From assembly GCF_000280905.1 (NCBI RefSeq), contig NZ_ALAP01000104.1:1-64000 (forward strand): a DNA stretch of 64,000 nucleotides, read 5' to 3'. Below the pieces are notes generated by a model that saw only the letters and a list, made by a program, of their open reading frames with translations, ran no database searches and was not told the DNA's origin. Origin of the DNA: Streptomyces sp. AA1529. Its GTDB lineage: Bacteria; Actinomycetota; Actinomycetes; Streptomycetales; Streptomycetaceae. Within the stretch, counting starts at the first letter, position 1. Every line of letters starts with the position of its first letter. A program made the position numbers and the translations under genes. Shown piece after piece: positions 56,269 through 64,000 of this stretch.

Positions 56269-56331
56269 GAACGGCAGCACTGAGGCCGGTGAACCCTCGA
56301 TTCGGGGTCACCGGCCTCAGTGCTGCCGTTC
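56269..56331 (+). terminator. hrdB terminator
   Basis: A 24-bp perfect stem (56269-56292 with 56308-56331, 15-nt loop) placed 36 nt after the hrdB stop. Confidence 0.92.
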
Positions 56332-56544
56332 CCGACGCGCGGGACTCCGGCGCCCGGCAGGCGGGTGGTGTCCGCGCGCCGGTGTCGGAGTACCGGCAGC
56401 GCCGGCCGCGGGCAGCGGAACCGACGGCGAAGAACCGGCGGCGCCGGCGCGTTGCCCGGGGCGGGTCCGGCCCCCGCGGTCGCTCGTCCGTGTGAGTGTC
56501 CGGCGCTTGTCCCGAGCCTCCCGGGATGCGACTCGCGTGGACCC

Positions 56545-56570
56545 GGAACACCCTGGGTAGCCAGAGAGTT
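56545..56570 (+). promoter_or_regulatory. sigma-R-like promoter of the secreted protease gene
   Basis: GGAAC (56545-56549), spacer of exactly 18 bp, GTT (56568-56570). This fits the sigma-R pattern (GGAAT-N18/19-GTT) with one mismatch. The expected start site leaves about 20 nt to the ATG at 56595, with AGGAGG at 56581. The rest of the hrdB-protease spacer (56332-56544) shows nothing. Confidence 0.55.
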
Positions 56571-56594
56571 CCGTACGGTCAGGAGGCCGGTCTC

Positions 56595-57509
56595 ATGCGA
56601 TCGATGCGCTGTAAGCGAACAGGAGCCCGCCGCGTCCCGGGTCGCCCCGGAAGTCGCCCCCTCGTCGTGGGGGCGGTGCTCATAGCGGCGCTGCTCGCTC
56701 CGGTGGCCCCGCAATCCGTCGCGCAGTCCCCCACCCACGACTCGAGCCCCGGCAAGGTCGTCATCGGAGGCTCCCCGGTGAGTGCCGAGGCCCACCCCTG
56801 GGTGGTGGCGCTCTCCAGCCGGGCCCGGTTCGGACCGCGGCGCTCCGGCCAGTTCTGCGGGGGAGCCCTGGTCGGGCCGCGTACGGCGGTCACGGCGGCG
56901 CACTGCCTCAGCCGCGAGGTGCTGGGGGCGGACTCCTCCCGGGTCGACGATCTGCGGGTGATCACGGGGCGCGGGGATCTGACGAGCACGGCCGGCAAGG
57001 AGATCGCGGTCGAGTCCTCGGAGGTCAACCCGGACTACGACCCGGCATCCAACAGGGGTGACATCGCGGTGCTGCACCTGGCGTCCTCCGTGCCGGGGGA
57101 TTCCGCCCTCCCGTTGGCCCAGGAAGGTGATTCCGGCTACCGGGCCGGTACGCCGGCCTCGGTCTACGGCTGGGGTGACACCACCGGCCGCGCGGATTAC
57201 GCGACCACGCTGCACGCCGCACGGGTGAACGTGCTCCCGGACGCGGACTGCCGACGGGCCTATCCCGGTTCGCTGGACGGAACCTACGACCCGGCGACCA
57301 TGATGTGTGCCGGGTTGAAGCGGGGCGGCAAGGATGCCTGCCAAGGGGACAGCGGAGGTCCGCTGGTCGCCCGGGGCAAGCTCGTGGGACTCGTCTCGTG
57401 GGGGATCGGCTGCGGTCAGGCGGGGCGTCCCGGTGTCTATACGCGGATCTCCGCGGTTCGATCCTTCGTCGGCGACCAGAGTGGCGCTCCGGCCCCGGCT
57501 GGGAGCTGA
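56595..57509 (+). CDS. Secreted trypsin-like serine protease (S1)
   Basis: 304 residues from ATG 56595, with AGGAGG 8 nt upstream (the frame is open to 56496 without an SD). The N-terminus has a strongly basic head (RSMRCKRTGARRVPGRPGSR) and a hydrophobic core ending VAPQSVAQS, a Sec or Tat-like signal. The S1 domain starts at VVIGGSPVSAEAHPWVVAL. The triad is His in AVTAAHCLSR, Asp in RGDIAVLHL and Ser in CQGDSGGPLV; disulfide cysteines flank each. The Asp near the S1 pocket (DACQGDSGG) predicts trypsin-like cleavage after Arg or Lys. It is divergent in sequence from the two lipoprotein proteases near 25 kb. It lies behind hrdB with its own promoter. Confidence 0.92.
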   Translation: MRSMRCKRTGARRVPGRPGSRPLVVGAVLIAALLAPVAPQSVAQSPTHDSSPGKVVIGGSPVSAEAHPWVVALSSRARFGPRRSGQFCGGALVGPRTAVTAAHCLSREVLGADSSRVDDLRVITGRGDLTSTAGKEIAVESSEVNPDYDPASNRGDIAVLHLASSVPGDSALPLAQEGDSGYRAGTPASVYGWGDTTGRADYATTLHAARVNVLPDADCRRAYPGSLDGTYDPATMMCAGLKRGGKDACQGDSGGPLVARGKLVGLVSWGIGCGQAGRPGVYTRISAVRSFVGDQSGAPAPAGS

Positions 57510-57757
57510 GAGGGTCGCGGGGCGCACTCCGGAGGGTGTGCGCCCAGGGGGTCCGTGGCCGACGGTGGGTGACGGGCGCGAGGCCCGTGAGGGGGTGCCG
57601 CCCGGTCGGGCTTCGCTCTCGTCACCCGTCCGGACGAGAGAGTCACGGTGTGTCGTGCACCGGAGATGTCGAGGCGGGAGTCATCCGGCGCCGACAGGCG
57701 TCAGGTGCCGGTAGCGGACGTCCCGGCTCGGCCCCCGGGAGAGCCGGAAATGACGAG

Positions 57758-57794
57758 GGCGGGCGGTCCTCCCGCGTGGGGAGGACCGCCCGCC
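57758..57794. terminator. Bidirectional terminator between protease and DUF7455 genes
   Basis: A perfect 16-bp stem (57758-57773 with 57779-57794, 5-nt loop), about 250 nt after the protease stop and 105 nt after the stop of the convergent small gene. The other bases of the 390-nt spacer show no gene; direct repeats of CGTTTCGGACG-like words occur at 57840-57875. Confidence 0.85.
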
Positions 57795-57899
57795 GGATCC
57801 GGCCTGCGCCGGGGAAGCTCGTCGGACGTGGACGCGAAGCGTCGCTTCGGACGTAAAGCGTCGTTTCGGACGTGGAGGCCGAGGGTTCGGCTCAGCAGC

Positions 57900-58130
57900 T
57901 CAGCGTTCGTCCTCGCCTGCGGTGGCGGGAGCCGCGGTGAGCTTCTCCGTCTCGTCCTGTATCTCCGCGGCGATCTTCTTGAGCTCCGGCTCGAACTTGC
58001 GGCCATGGTGGGCGCAGAACAGCAGCTCTCCGCCGCTCACGAGGACAACGCGCAGATACGCCTGAGCGTTGCACCGGTCGCAGCGGTCGGCTGCCGTCAG
58101 CGGAGTCGCGGGGGTCAGAACTGTAGTCAC
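57900..58130 (-). CDS. Small zinc-ribbon-like protein (DUF7455)
   Basis: 76 residues from GTG 58130, with AGAGAAGAGG just upstream. Metal-type pairs CDRC (near residue 17) and CAHH (near 39) frame LRVVLVSGGELLF, which suggests one bound zinc. The rest is a charged helix (EPELKKIAAEIQDETEKLTA). It is very conserved in Streptomyces next to hrdB but has no assigned function. It is divergent from parE across a 520-nt spacer. Confidence 0.82.
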   Translation of the reverse strand: MTTVLTPATPLTAADRCDRCNAQAYLRVVLVSGGELLFCAHHGRKFEPELKKIAAEIQDETEKLTAAPATAGEDER

Positions 58131-58650
58131 GTCGCCTCTTCTCTAGCTCGACGAGCTGTCGTACCAGGGTCAACATCCAACCAGGCCGAAAACGTTCCCG
58201 CACTGGCCTTCATTCCCGAACTTTTTTCGCCGGGAGGCCGGATTGTTGCCGGGTGGCGGCGAATGGGCCGTGTTGCAGGGGTTGGGGGCTTTCCGTCGGT
58301 GGTCCGTCGATGTGTTCGGTCTGTCGTTCGGTCTGTGACGGTGGGTGGTGGCCGATTCTGCCAGTGGCGCCGGCAGGTCTGTTTCGTGGCGTTGTGTCGT
58401 CCTCCGACTCCGAGCCGTTCAACCCGGCGTTGTGGAGGACGTGCCCGGAGCCTAAATGGTTCATGCCTCGATGGGAACGTGATGTGTACGGCACCCGGGC
58501 TCTTATCGAACAGGATATCGAACGTGGGATAGCATGGCAGTTCTCCTGTTCCGTCCGCTGGGTCGCACGCCACGTGCCCTCTTGGGCCTCGGTACCCTCT
58601 GACGCGGCAACCCAGCCGTCTCATGCAGAATTCAGCGAGGAGCGAACCGC
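58131..58650. promoter_or_regulatory. DUF7455-parE divergent spacer
   Basis: 520 nt without a gene. The AT-richer right part has two direct repeats of TATCGAAC (58504-58511 and 58516-58523) and a -10-like TAGCAT (58530-58535). These contain the CGAAC half of the LexA box but not an inverted pair. I cannot define the parE promoter further. Confidence 0.4.
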
Positions 58651-60774
58651 GTGACCGCCGATATGTCCGTGCCGTCCACCGCACTGCTGACCGGGGCAGA
58701 CCGCGAGGGCGGTTCCAATTACACAGCGCGGCATCTGCTCGTCCTGGAGGGACTCGAAGCCGTCCGCAAACGGCCCGGCATGTACATCGGCTCGACCGAC
58801 AGTCGCGGCCTGATGCACTGCCTCTGGGAGATCATCGACAACTCGGTCGACGAAGCCCTGGGCGGCCACTGCGACCGCATCGGGGTCACCCTGCACGACG
58901 ACGGCTCGGTCGAGGTCAGCGACAACGGCCGCGGCATCCCGGTGGACGTGGAGCCCAAGACCGGGCTCTCGGGCGTCGAGGTGGTGATGACCAAGCTGCA
59001 TGCCGGCGGCAAGTTCGGCGGCGGCGCCTATGCGGCCTCCGGTGGTCTGCACGGTGTGGGCGCCTCGGTCGTCAACGCGCTCTCCTCCCGGCTGGACGTC
59101 GAGGTCGACCTCCACGGCAGGACCCACAGCATCAGCTTCCGCCGCGGTGTGCCCGGCATCTTCACCGAGTCCGGGCCCGATGCGCCGTTCGACCCCTCCA
59201 GCGGGCTGCTCAAGGGCAAGAAGATCCCCAAGAACCGCACCGGGACCCGGGTGCGCTACTGGGGGGACCGGCAGATCTTCCTCAAGGACGCCAAGCTGTC
59301 GCTGGAGACGCTGCACGCGCGGGCCCGGCAGACCGCCTTCCTGGTGCCCGGACTGACGATCGTGGTGCGGGACGAGCGCCGCCTGGAGGACGAAGGCGTC
59401 GCGGAGGAGACGTTCCGCTACGACGGCGGCATCAGCGAGTTCTGCGAGTACCTCGCACCGGACCGGGCGGTCTGCGACGGGCTGCGGCTGCAGGGCAAAG
59501 GCACCTTCAAGGAGACGGTGCCGGTGCTGGACGACCTCGGGCACATGATCCCCACCGAGGTGCAGCGCGAGTTGGGCGTCGACATCGCGCTGCGCTGGGG
59601 GACGGGGTACGACACGACGCTCAAGTCGTTCGTCAACATCATCGCCACCCCCAAGGGCGGCACCCACGTCTCCGGGTTCGAGCGGTCGGTCACCAAGACG
59701 GTCAACGAGGCGCTGCGTACGCACCGGTTGCTCAAGGTCGCCGACGACGACGTCGTCAAGGACGACGCGTTGGAGGGGCTGACCGCCGTGGTGACGGTCC
59801 GGCTGGCGGAGCCCCAGTTCGAGGGGCAGACCAAGGAGGTGCTGGGCACCTCGGCCGCCTCGCGGATCGTCACACAGGTCGTGGCCAAGGAGCTGAAGGC
59901 GTTCCTGACCTCCTCCAAGCGGGATGCCAAGGCCCAGGCCCGGGCGGTGCTGGAGAAGATCGCCGCCGCGGCCCGCACCCGGGTCGCCGCGCGGCAGCAC
60001 AAGGAGGCGCAGCGCAGGAAGACCGCGCTGGAGTCCTCCGCGCTGCCGGCCAAGCTGGCCGACTGCCGCGCGGACGACATCGACCGCACCGAGCTGTTCA
60101 TCGTCGAGGGCGACTCGGCGCTGGGCACCGCCAAGGTGGCGCGCAACTCGGAGTTCCAGGCGCTGCTGCCCATCCGCGGCAAGATCCTCAACGTGCAGAA
60201 GTCGTCGGTCTCCGACATGCTCAAGAACGCCGAGTGCTCCTCGATCATCCAGGTGATAGGAGCCGGGTCCGGACGGACCTTCGACATCGACCAGGCCCGC
60301 TACGGCAAGGTCATCTTCCTGGCCGACGCGGATGTGGACGGTGCCCATATCCGCTGCCTGCTGCTGACGCTCTTCCAGCGCTACATGCGGCCGATGGTGG
60401 AGGAGGGCAGGGTCTTCTCCGCGGTGCCGCCGCTGCATCGCATCGAGCTGATCAACCCGAAGAAGGGGCAGGACAAGTACCTGTACACCTATTCGGACAA
60501 CGAGCTGCGCCAGACGCTGCTGGAGCTGGAGAGCAAGAAGGTCCGCTACAAGGAGTCCATCCAGCGCTACAAGGGCCTGGGCGAGATGGACGCCGACCAG
60601 CTCGCGGAGACCACCATGGACCCGCGGCACCGCACCCTGCGGCGGATCAACATCAGCGACCTGGAAGCCGCCGAGGAGGCGTTCTCGCTGCTGATGGGCA
60701 GTGAGGTGGCCCCGCGCCGGGAGTTCATCAGCTCCTCCGCCTCCACACTGGACCGCTCCCGCATCGACGTCTGA
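58651..60774 (+). CDS. parE: DNA topoisomerase IV subunit B ParE (GyrB2)
   Basis: 707 residues from GTG 58651, with GAGGAG upstream. The B subunit carries the ATPase: GHKL domain with EIIDNSVDEALGG, DNGRGIPVD and SGGLHGVGASVVNALSS. A transducer region and the TOPRIM domain follow (LFIVEGDSALGTAK, then LADADVDGAHIRCLLL), and the C-terminus has YKGLGEMDADQLAETTMD. With ParC (its gene is not in the window) it decatenates chromosomes before septation. The N-terminal sequence and length separate it from GyrB. In S. coelicolor the parE gene occupies this place. Confidence 0.93.
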   Translation: MTADMSVPSTALLTGADREGGSNYTARHLLVLEGLEAVRKRPGMYIGSTDSRGLMHCLWEIIDNSVDEALGGHCDRIGVTLHDDGSVEVSDNGRGIPVDVEPKTGLSGVEVVMTKLHAGGKFGGGAYAASGGLHGVGASVVNALSSRLDVEVDLHGRTHSISFRRGVPGIFTESGPDAPFDPSSGLLKGKKIPKNRTGTRVRYWGDRQIFLKDAKLSLETLHARARQTAFLVPGLTIVVRDERRLEDEGVAEETFRYDGGISEFCEYLAPDRAVCDGLRLQGKGTFKETVPVLDDLGHMIPTEVQRELGVDIALRWGTGYDTTLKSFVNIIATPKGGTHVSGFERSVTKTVNEALRTHRLLKVADDDVVKDDALEGLTAVVTVRLAEPQFEGQTKEVLGTSAASRIVTQVVAKELKAFLTSSKRDAKAQARAVLEKIAAAARTRVAARQHKEAQRRKTALESSALPAKLADCRADDIDRTELFIVEGDSALGTAKVARNSEFQALLPIRGKILNVQKSSVSDMLKNAECSSIIQVIGAGSGRTFDIDQARYGKVIFLADADVDGAHIRCLLLTLFQRYMRPMVEEGRVFSAVPPLHRIELINPKKGQDKYLYTYSDNELRQTLLELESKKVRYKESIQRYKGLGEMDADQLAETTMDPRHRTLRRINISDLEAAEEAFSLLMGSEVAPRREFISSSASTLDRSRIDV

Positions 60775-60875
60775 CCGGCGGCCCACCGGCCCGCGGCGCC
60801 CCACCCCTGCACTCCCGAACCAGGTTTCACCTGAAGGAGTGAAGGGGTGGGATTGCGCTGAAGGTGATCTTCAGG

Positions 60876-61397
60876 ATGCGCGCATTCTGGGGCATGCGCA
60901 TCGACGATCCCTGGCACGACGCCCTCGCCACGGGCGGCGCCGAGGTCCACGGCACTCCTGTCGACACCCCGCCCCGGCGGACGGCACCGCCTCCCCGGCG
61001 GGAGCCGGTGCCGTCCGCCGTGCACGGCGTCTATCCCACCGTCCAGCGCAGCGCCGCCTTCCGGCAGGTACGCCGCCGCTACCGGCGCTTCGCACTGCCC
61101 GCCAGCGCGGCGTTCCTGCTCTGGTACCTCGGTTATGTGCTGCTCGCCGTCTGCGCACCCGGTCTGATGGCGAGACCCGTGGCCGGTGTGCTGAACGTGG
61201 GAATGGTCGCCGGCCTCGCACAGTTCGCCACCACATTCCTGCTGACCTGGCTCTACGCCCGACATGCCCGGCTGCGCAGGGACCGGCTCGCGCTCGAACT
61301 GCGCTGGGAGACCCAGGACATGGCCCGCGGCGCGGTCGCGGCGGCCGGGGGGCCCGGTGGCGCCGCGTCCGGGACGATCGGGGAGGCCGCGAGGTGA
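60876..61397 (+). CDS. DUF485 small membrane subunit of a symporter pair
   Basis: 173 residues from ATG 60876 (GAAGG 11 nt upstream; ATG 60894 and GTG 60864 are alternatives). After a Pro/Arg-rich N-terminus of 50 residues, the DUF485 domain shows FRQVRRRYRRFALPASAAFL, then two transmembrane helices (LWYLGYVLLAVCAPGLM and VGMVAGLAQFATTFLLTWL). DUF485 proteins are small partners of solute:sodium symporters, like YjcH with ActP. The GTG of the symporter gene overlaps its stop, so the two are translationally coupled. Confidence 0.82.
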   Translation: MRAFWGMRIDDPWHDALATGGAEVHGTPVDTPPRRTAPPPRREPVPSAVHGVYPTVQRSAAFRQVRRRYRRFALPASAAFLLWYLGYVLLAVCAPGLMARPVAGVLNVGMVAGLAQFATTFLLTWLYARHARLRRDRLALELRWETQDMARGAVAAAGGPGGAASGTIGEAAR

Positions 61398-63073
61398 GTG
61401 GCCATCATCAGTCCCTGACGCTGCTGCTGTTCAGCGCCGTGGTGGCCGCCACCCTGGCCATCACCAGCTGGGCCGGGAGCAGGCGGCGCGGCTCGGCGGA
61501 GGAGTTCTACGCCGGAGGCCGGCTCTTCACCCCCCTGGAGAACGGTTTCGCCCTCGCGGGCGACTACATGTCCGCCGCCTCCTTCCTCGGGATAGCCGGA
61601 CTGATCGCGCTCTACGGCTACGACGGGATGCTCTACTCCGTCGGATTCCTGGTGGCCTGGCTGCTCGTGCTGCTGCTCGTCGCCGAACTGGTACGCAACT
61701 GCGGCCGCTTCACCCTCGCCGACGTGGTCGCCGTACGGATGCGCGAACGGCCCGTGCGGATCGCGCTGGGGTGCTCCTCGATGGTGGTCTCGGTGCTGTA
61801 CCTGGTGGCGCAGATGGTGGGTGCGGGCAGCCTGGTGGCGCTCCTGCTGGGCGGCCACGGAGCGGCCGTGCACACCTGGACGGTGCTGGGCGTGGGCGCG
61901 CTCATGGTCTTCTACGTCATCTGCGGCGGGATGCGCGCGACGACCTGGATCCAGATCGTCAAGGCGGTGCTGCTGATGGGCGGTGCGCTCGCGCTCAGCA
62001 TCCTGGTGCTGCTGCGCTTCGGCGGTGACCTGGCCCAGTTGCTGACCAGCGCGGCCGGACGCAGCGGCCACGGTGCGGACTTCCTCGCACCCGGTCTGCG
62101 CTACGGCGGCGCCGGGTGGGCCTCCCGGCTCGACTTCATCAGCCTCGGCCTGGCCCTCGTGCTGGGCACGGCCGGACTCCCGCACATCCTGGCCCGCTTC
62201 TACACCGTGCCGACCGCGCGGGCGGCCCGCCGGTCGGTGGTGTGGGCGATCGGGCTCATCGGGAGCTTCTATCTGATGACGATCGTCCTCGGCACCGGTG
62301 CGGCCGCGCTGGTGGGCTCGGACGCGGTGCGCCGGTCGAGTCCCGGGGGCAACACGGCCGTCCCGCTGCTCTCGGCCGAGCTGGGCGGCGGCGCGGACTC
62401 CACCGGGGGAGCCGCACTGACGGCCCTGGTCGCCGCCGTCGCCTTCGCCACGATTCTGGCCGTGGTCGCGGGGATCACCCTGGCCGCCTCGGCCGCCGCG
62501 GCGCACGACCTGTACGCGTCGTGCGCCCGGCCCGGTACCGCCGCCGGGCGGGGTGACCCCGCCGGGGCCCCGCACGCCCCGCGGCGGCGTGGCGGCGGCC
62601 GGAAGCGGCAGCGCGGCGACGGCAACCGGACGGACGAGGTCTTCGTCGCCCGTGTCGCCGCCGTGGTCGTCGGTGCCGTCGCCATCGGGCTGAGTCTGCT
62701 CGCGCAGGAGTTGAACGTGGCGTTCCTGGTGGGGCTCGCCTTCGCCGTCGCGGCCTCGGCCAACCTGCCTGTCCTGCTGTTCGCCCTCTTCTGGCGGCGG
62801 TTCACCACGCGCGGAGCCGTCTGGTCGGTCTACGGCGGGCTGCTGCCCGCGGTGGTCCTGGTGGCGTTCTCACCGGTCGTCTCGGGCAGCCCGCAGGCTC
62901 TCTTCCCCGGCCGGGACTTCGCCTGCTTCCCGTTGGAGAACCCCGGCCTGGTCTCCATCCCGTTGGGCTTCCTCGCGGGCTGGCTGGGCACCCTGCTCTC
63001 CCGCGGCGACGCGGACCCGGCACGCTACGCCGAGTCCGAGGTGCGTTCCCTCACGGGAGCGGGCGCGGTGTGA
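61394..63073 (+). CDS. Solute:sodium symporter (acetate/carboxylate-type permease)
   Basis: 559 residues from GTG 61394. Hydrophobic segments across the protein fit the 13-helix plan of the SSS family; the family signature region is ENGFALAGDYMSAASFLGIA near the N-terminus and GTAGLPHILARFYTVPTARA in the middle. A basic Gly/Arg-rich loop (RRRGGGRKRQRGDGNR) lies at about 400. Such permeases import acetate, pyruvate or related acids with sodium or protons. A CitA/DcuS-like sensor kinase gene lies convergently downstream, which points to carboxylate control. The frame upstream is open but its content is that of parE and DUF485. Confidence 0.88.
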   Translation: MSGHHQSLTLLLFSAVVAATLAITSWAGSRRRGSAEEFYAGGRLFTPLENGFALAGDYMSAASFLGIAGLIALYGYDGMLYSVGFLVAWLLVLLLVAELVRNCGRFTLADVVAVRMRERPVRIALGCSSMVVSVLYLVAQMVGAGSLVALLLGGHGAAVHTWTVLGVGALMVFYVICGGMRATTWIQIVKAVLLMGGALALSILVLLRFGGDLAQLLTSAAGRSGHGADFLAPGLRYGGAGWASRLDFISLGLALVLGTAGLPHILARFYTVPTARAARRSVVWAIGLIGSFYLMTIVLGTGAAALVGSDAVRRSSPGGNTAVPLLSAELGGGADSTGGAALTALVAAVAFATILAVVAGITLAASAAAAHDLYASCARPGTAAGRGDPAGAPHAPRRRGGGRKRQRGDGNRTDEVFVARVAAVVVGAVAIGLSLLAQELNVAFLVGLAFAVAASANLPVLLFALFWRRFTTRGAVWSVYGGLLPAVVLVAFSPVVSGSPQALFPGRDFACFPLENPGLVSIPLGFLAGWLGTLLSRGDADPARYAESEVRSLTGAGAV

Positions 63074-63124
63074 TCCTCCCCCTGCCTCCGCCCGGTCGGG
63101 CGGCGTCAGCCGGGCGCGGCCGCC

Positions 63125-64000
63125 TCATCCCACGGGCGGCTCGCCCCGGCGCGGTCCGCGGCCGGCCCCGGACTCCCGCGGATGCATGGCCTCCGGAAGG
63201 ACGACGGTGAACTCGGCACCGCCGTCGGGGCTCTCGCCCACCCGCGCACTGCCGCCGTGCCGCTCGGCGAGCCGCCGGACGAGCGCGAGCCCGAGGCCCC
63301 GGCGGCCGTGCGCGGGCGGCTCCTTGGTGGACCAGCCCTCGGTGAAGACGGCCTCGCGGTGTGCCGCGGGGATGCCGGGACCGCTGTCCGCCACCCGCAG
63401 CGTGAGGCCCGTCCCCCGCGGCCCCTCGTCGGGGGTCAGTCCCACCGTCACGCGGCCGCCGGGCGGGCCGGCGGCCGCGTCCAGGGCGTTGTCGACCAGG
63501 TTGCCCAGGACCGTGGTCAGCTCCGGTGGGTCCACCAGCCGGTCGGGCAGCAGGGTGCCCGGTGCGATGCGCAGGGAGAGCGAGCGCTCCGCGGCCACCG
63601 TGGCCTTGCCGACGAGCAGCGCGGCGAGCATCGGGTCGCGGATGTGCTCGGAGATCTCCTCGGCTGTCGCCCGGTGCACACCGACGGCATCGCTCAGATA
63701 GTCCACCGCGTCCTCGACCAGGCCCAGTTGCAGCAGTCCGAGCAGGATGTGCATCCGGTTGGCGTGCTCGTGGTCCTGAGCGCGCAGCGCGTCGATCAGA
63801 CCCTGCGAGCCGTCCAGCTCCCGGCCGAGGAGTTCCAGCTCGGTCCGGTCGCGCAGGGTGGCGACGGCACCGCCGTCGTCGGTCGGCATCCGGTTGGCGA
63901 CCAGCACCCGGCCGCCGCTGACGGTCAGCAGATCCGGCCCCGGCACCTCTCCTGCCAGCACCCTGGCCGTGCGGCCGGGGCCCAGGGCCTCGTGCGGAGA
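63125..64000 (-). CDS. CitA/DcuS-like sensor histidine kinase, 5' end beyond the window
   Basis: About 292 codons visible; translation enters the window already in frame (SPHEALGPGRTARVLAGE), so the start lies beyond 64000. The visible part is the end of a PAS domain (LLTVSGGRVLVANRMP, VATLRDRTELELLGREL), then the dimerisation/His region of the DcuS type (DALRAQDHEHANRMHILLGL, phospho-His in HEHANRMH) and a GHKL ATPase domain (NLVDNALDAAAG, VADSGPGIP, HGRRGLGLALVRRLAERHGG). This family senses extracellular C4- or C6-carboxylates through an N-terminal domain, not seen here. A response regulator gene probably lies to the right. The neighbouring SSS permease is the probable target. Confidence 0.88.
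   Translation of the reverse strand, partial: SPHEALGPGRTARVLAGEVPGPDLLTVSGGRVLVANRMPTDDGGAVATLRDRTELELLGRELDGSQGLIDALRAQDHEHANRMHILLGLLQLGLVEDAVDYLSDAVGVHRATAEEISEHIRDPMLAALLVGKATVAAERSLSLRIAPGTLLPDRLVDPPELTTVLGNLVDNALDAAAGPPGGRVTVGLTPDEGPRGTGLTLRVADSGPGIPAAHREAVFTEGWSTKEPPAHGRRGLGLALVRRLAERHGGSARVGESPDGGAEFTVVLPEAMHPRESGAGRGPRRGEPPVG

Noticed and set aside
58503..58523. LexA box before parE
   Set aside because: The two CGAAC halves are in direct, not inverted, orientation, and no GTTCG partner lies at the proper distance.

Overview
The window is chromosomal DNA of a high-GC actinomycete, almost certainly a Streptomyces. The evidence is third-position GC bias, frequent GTG/TTG starts, many leaderless promoters, and marker genes: the sporulation regulator whiH next to the principal sigma factor hrdB, nrdR-nrdJ, lexA, hflX, dapF, miaA, miaB and parE. 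From memory, the order matches the part of the S. coelicolor chromosome running from the glutamate transporter genes (about SCO5774) to parE and its downstream permease (about SCO5824). I saw no rRNA, tRNA, CRISPR array, insertion sequence or prophage. It is core chromosome with a few accessory inserts.

Layout. 1-7.7 kb: the end of an FAD monooxygenase, the gluABCD glutamate ABC transporter and its divergent two-component system GluR-GluK. 7.7-12.6 kb: a GH38 alpha-mannosidase behind an orphan TAXI-type binding protein, then a divergent RsbW-like ATPase. 12.7-24.7 kb: tRNA modification and housekeeping (miaB, miaA, dapF, the RelA/SpoT homologue rshA, a secreted M1 peptidase, hflX) with several small conserved Streptomyces genes. 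24.8-32.4 kb: the most accessory part, with two tandem trypsin-like lipoproteins facing away from a three-gene NRPS-independent siderophore cassette (synthetase, acetyltransferase, DesD-like synthetase) that has no hydroxylase, decarboxylase or aminotransferase in the window. 32.5-40.1 kb: DNA damage and dNTP supply (dinG, lexA, nrdR-nrdJ), with a readable SOS box and a pair of NrdR boxes. 40.5-51.9 kb: small enzymes (YdbC-like, histidine phosphatase, ADP-ribosylglycohydrolase), rnhB, a free-standing relic of a UvrD helicase C-terminus, a RecQ fused to a phosphoribosyltransferase-like domain, a DUF4192 protein, a Nudix/NrtR-type protein and an unusual one-chain ABC transporter. 52-64 kb: whiH, a 1.4-kb gene-free spacer, hrdB, a secreted trypsin, a small zinc-binding protein, parE, a DUF485/solute-sodium symporter pair and a CitA-like sensor kinase cut by the right edge.

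How the parts work together. Several units can be read as regulatory circuits: GluR-GluK with gluABCD; LexA repressing itself through a box that overlaps its -35; NrdR repressing nrdR-nrdJ through two boxes exactly 31 bp apart; a Nudix/NrtR protein with an inverted repeat in its own promoter spacer; and an S1 protease with a sigma-R-like promoter. No single system here is certainly new. The best leads are the hydroxylase-less siderophore cassette, the UvrD-relic/RecQ-PRTase pair that converges in a DNA-repair neighbourhood, and the ABC protein with a disordered linker of over 300 residues.
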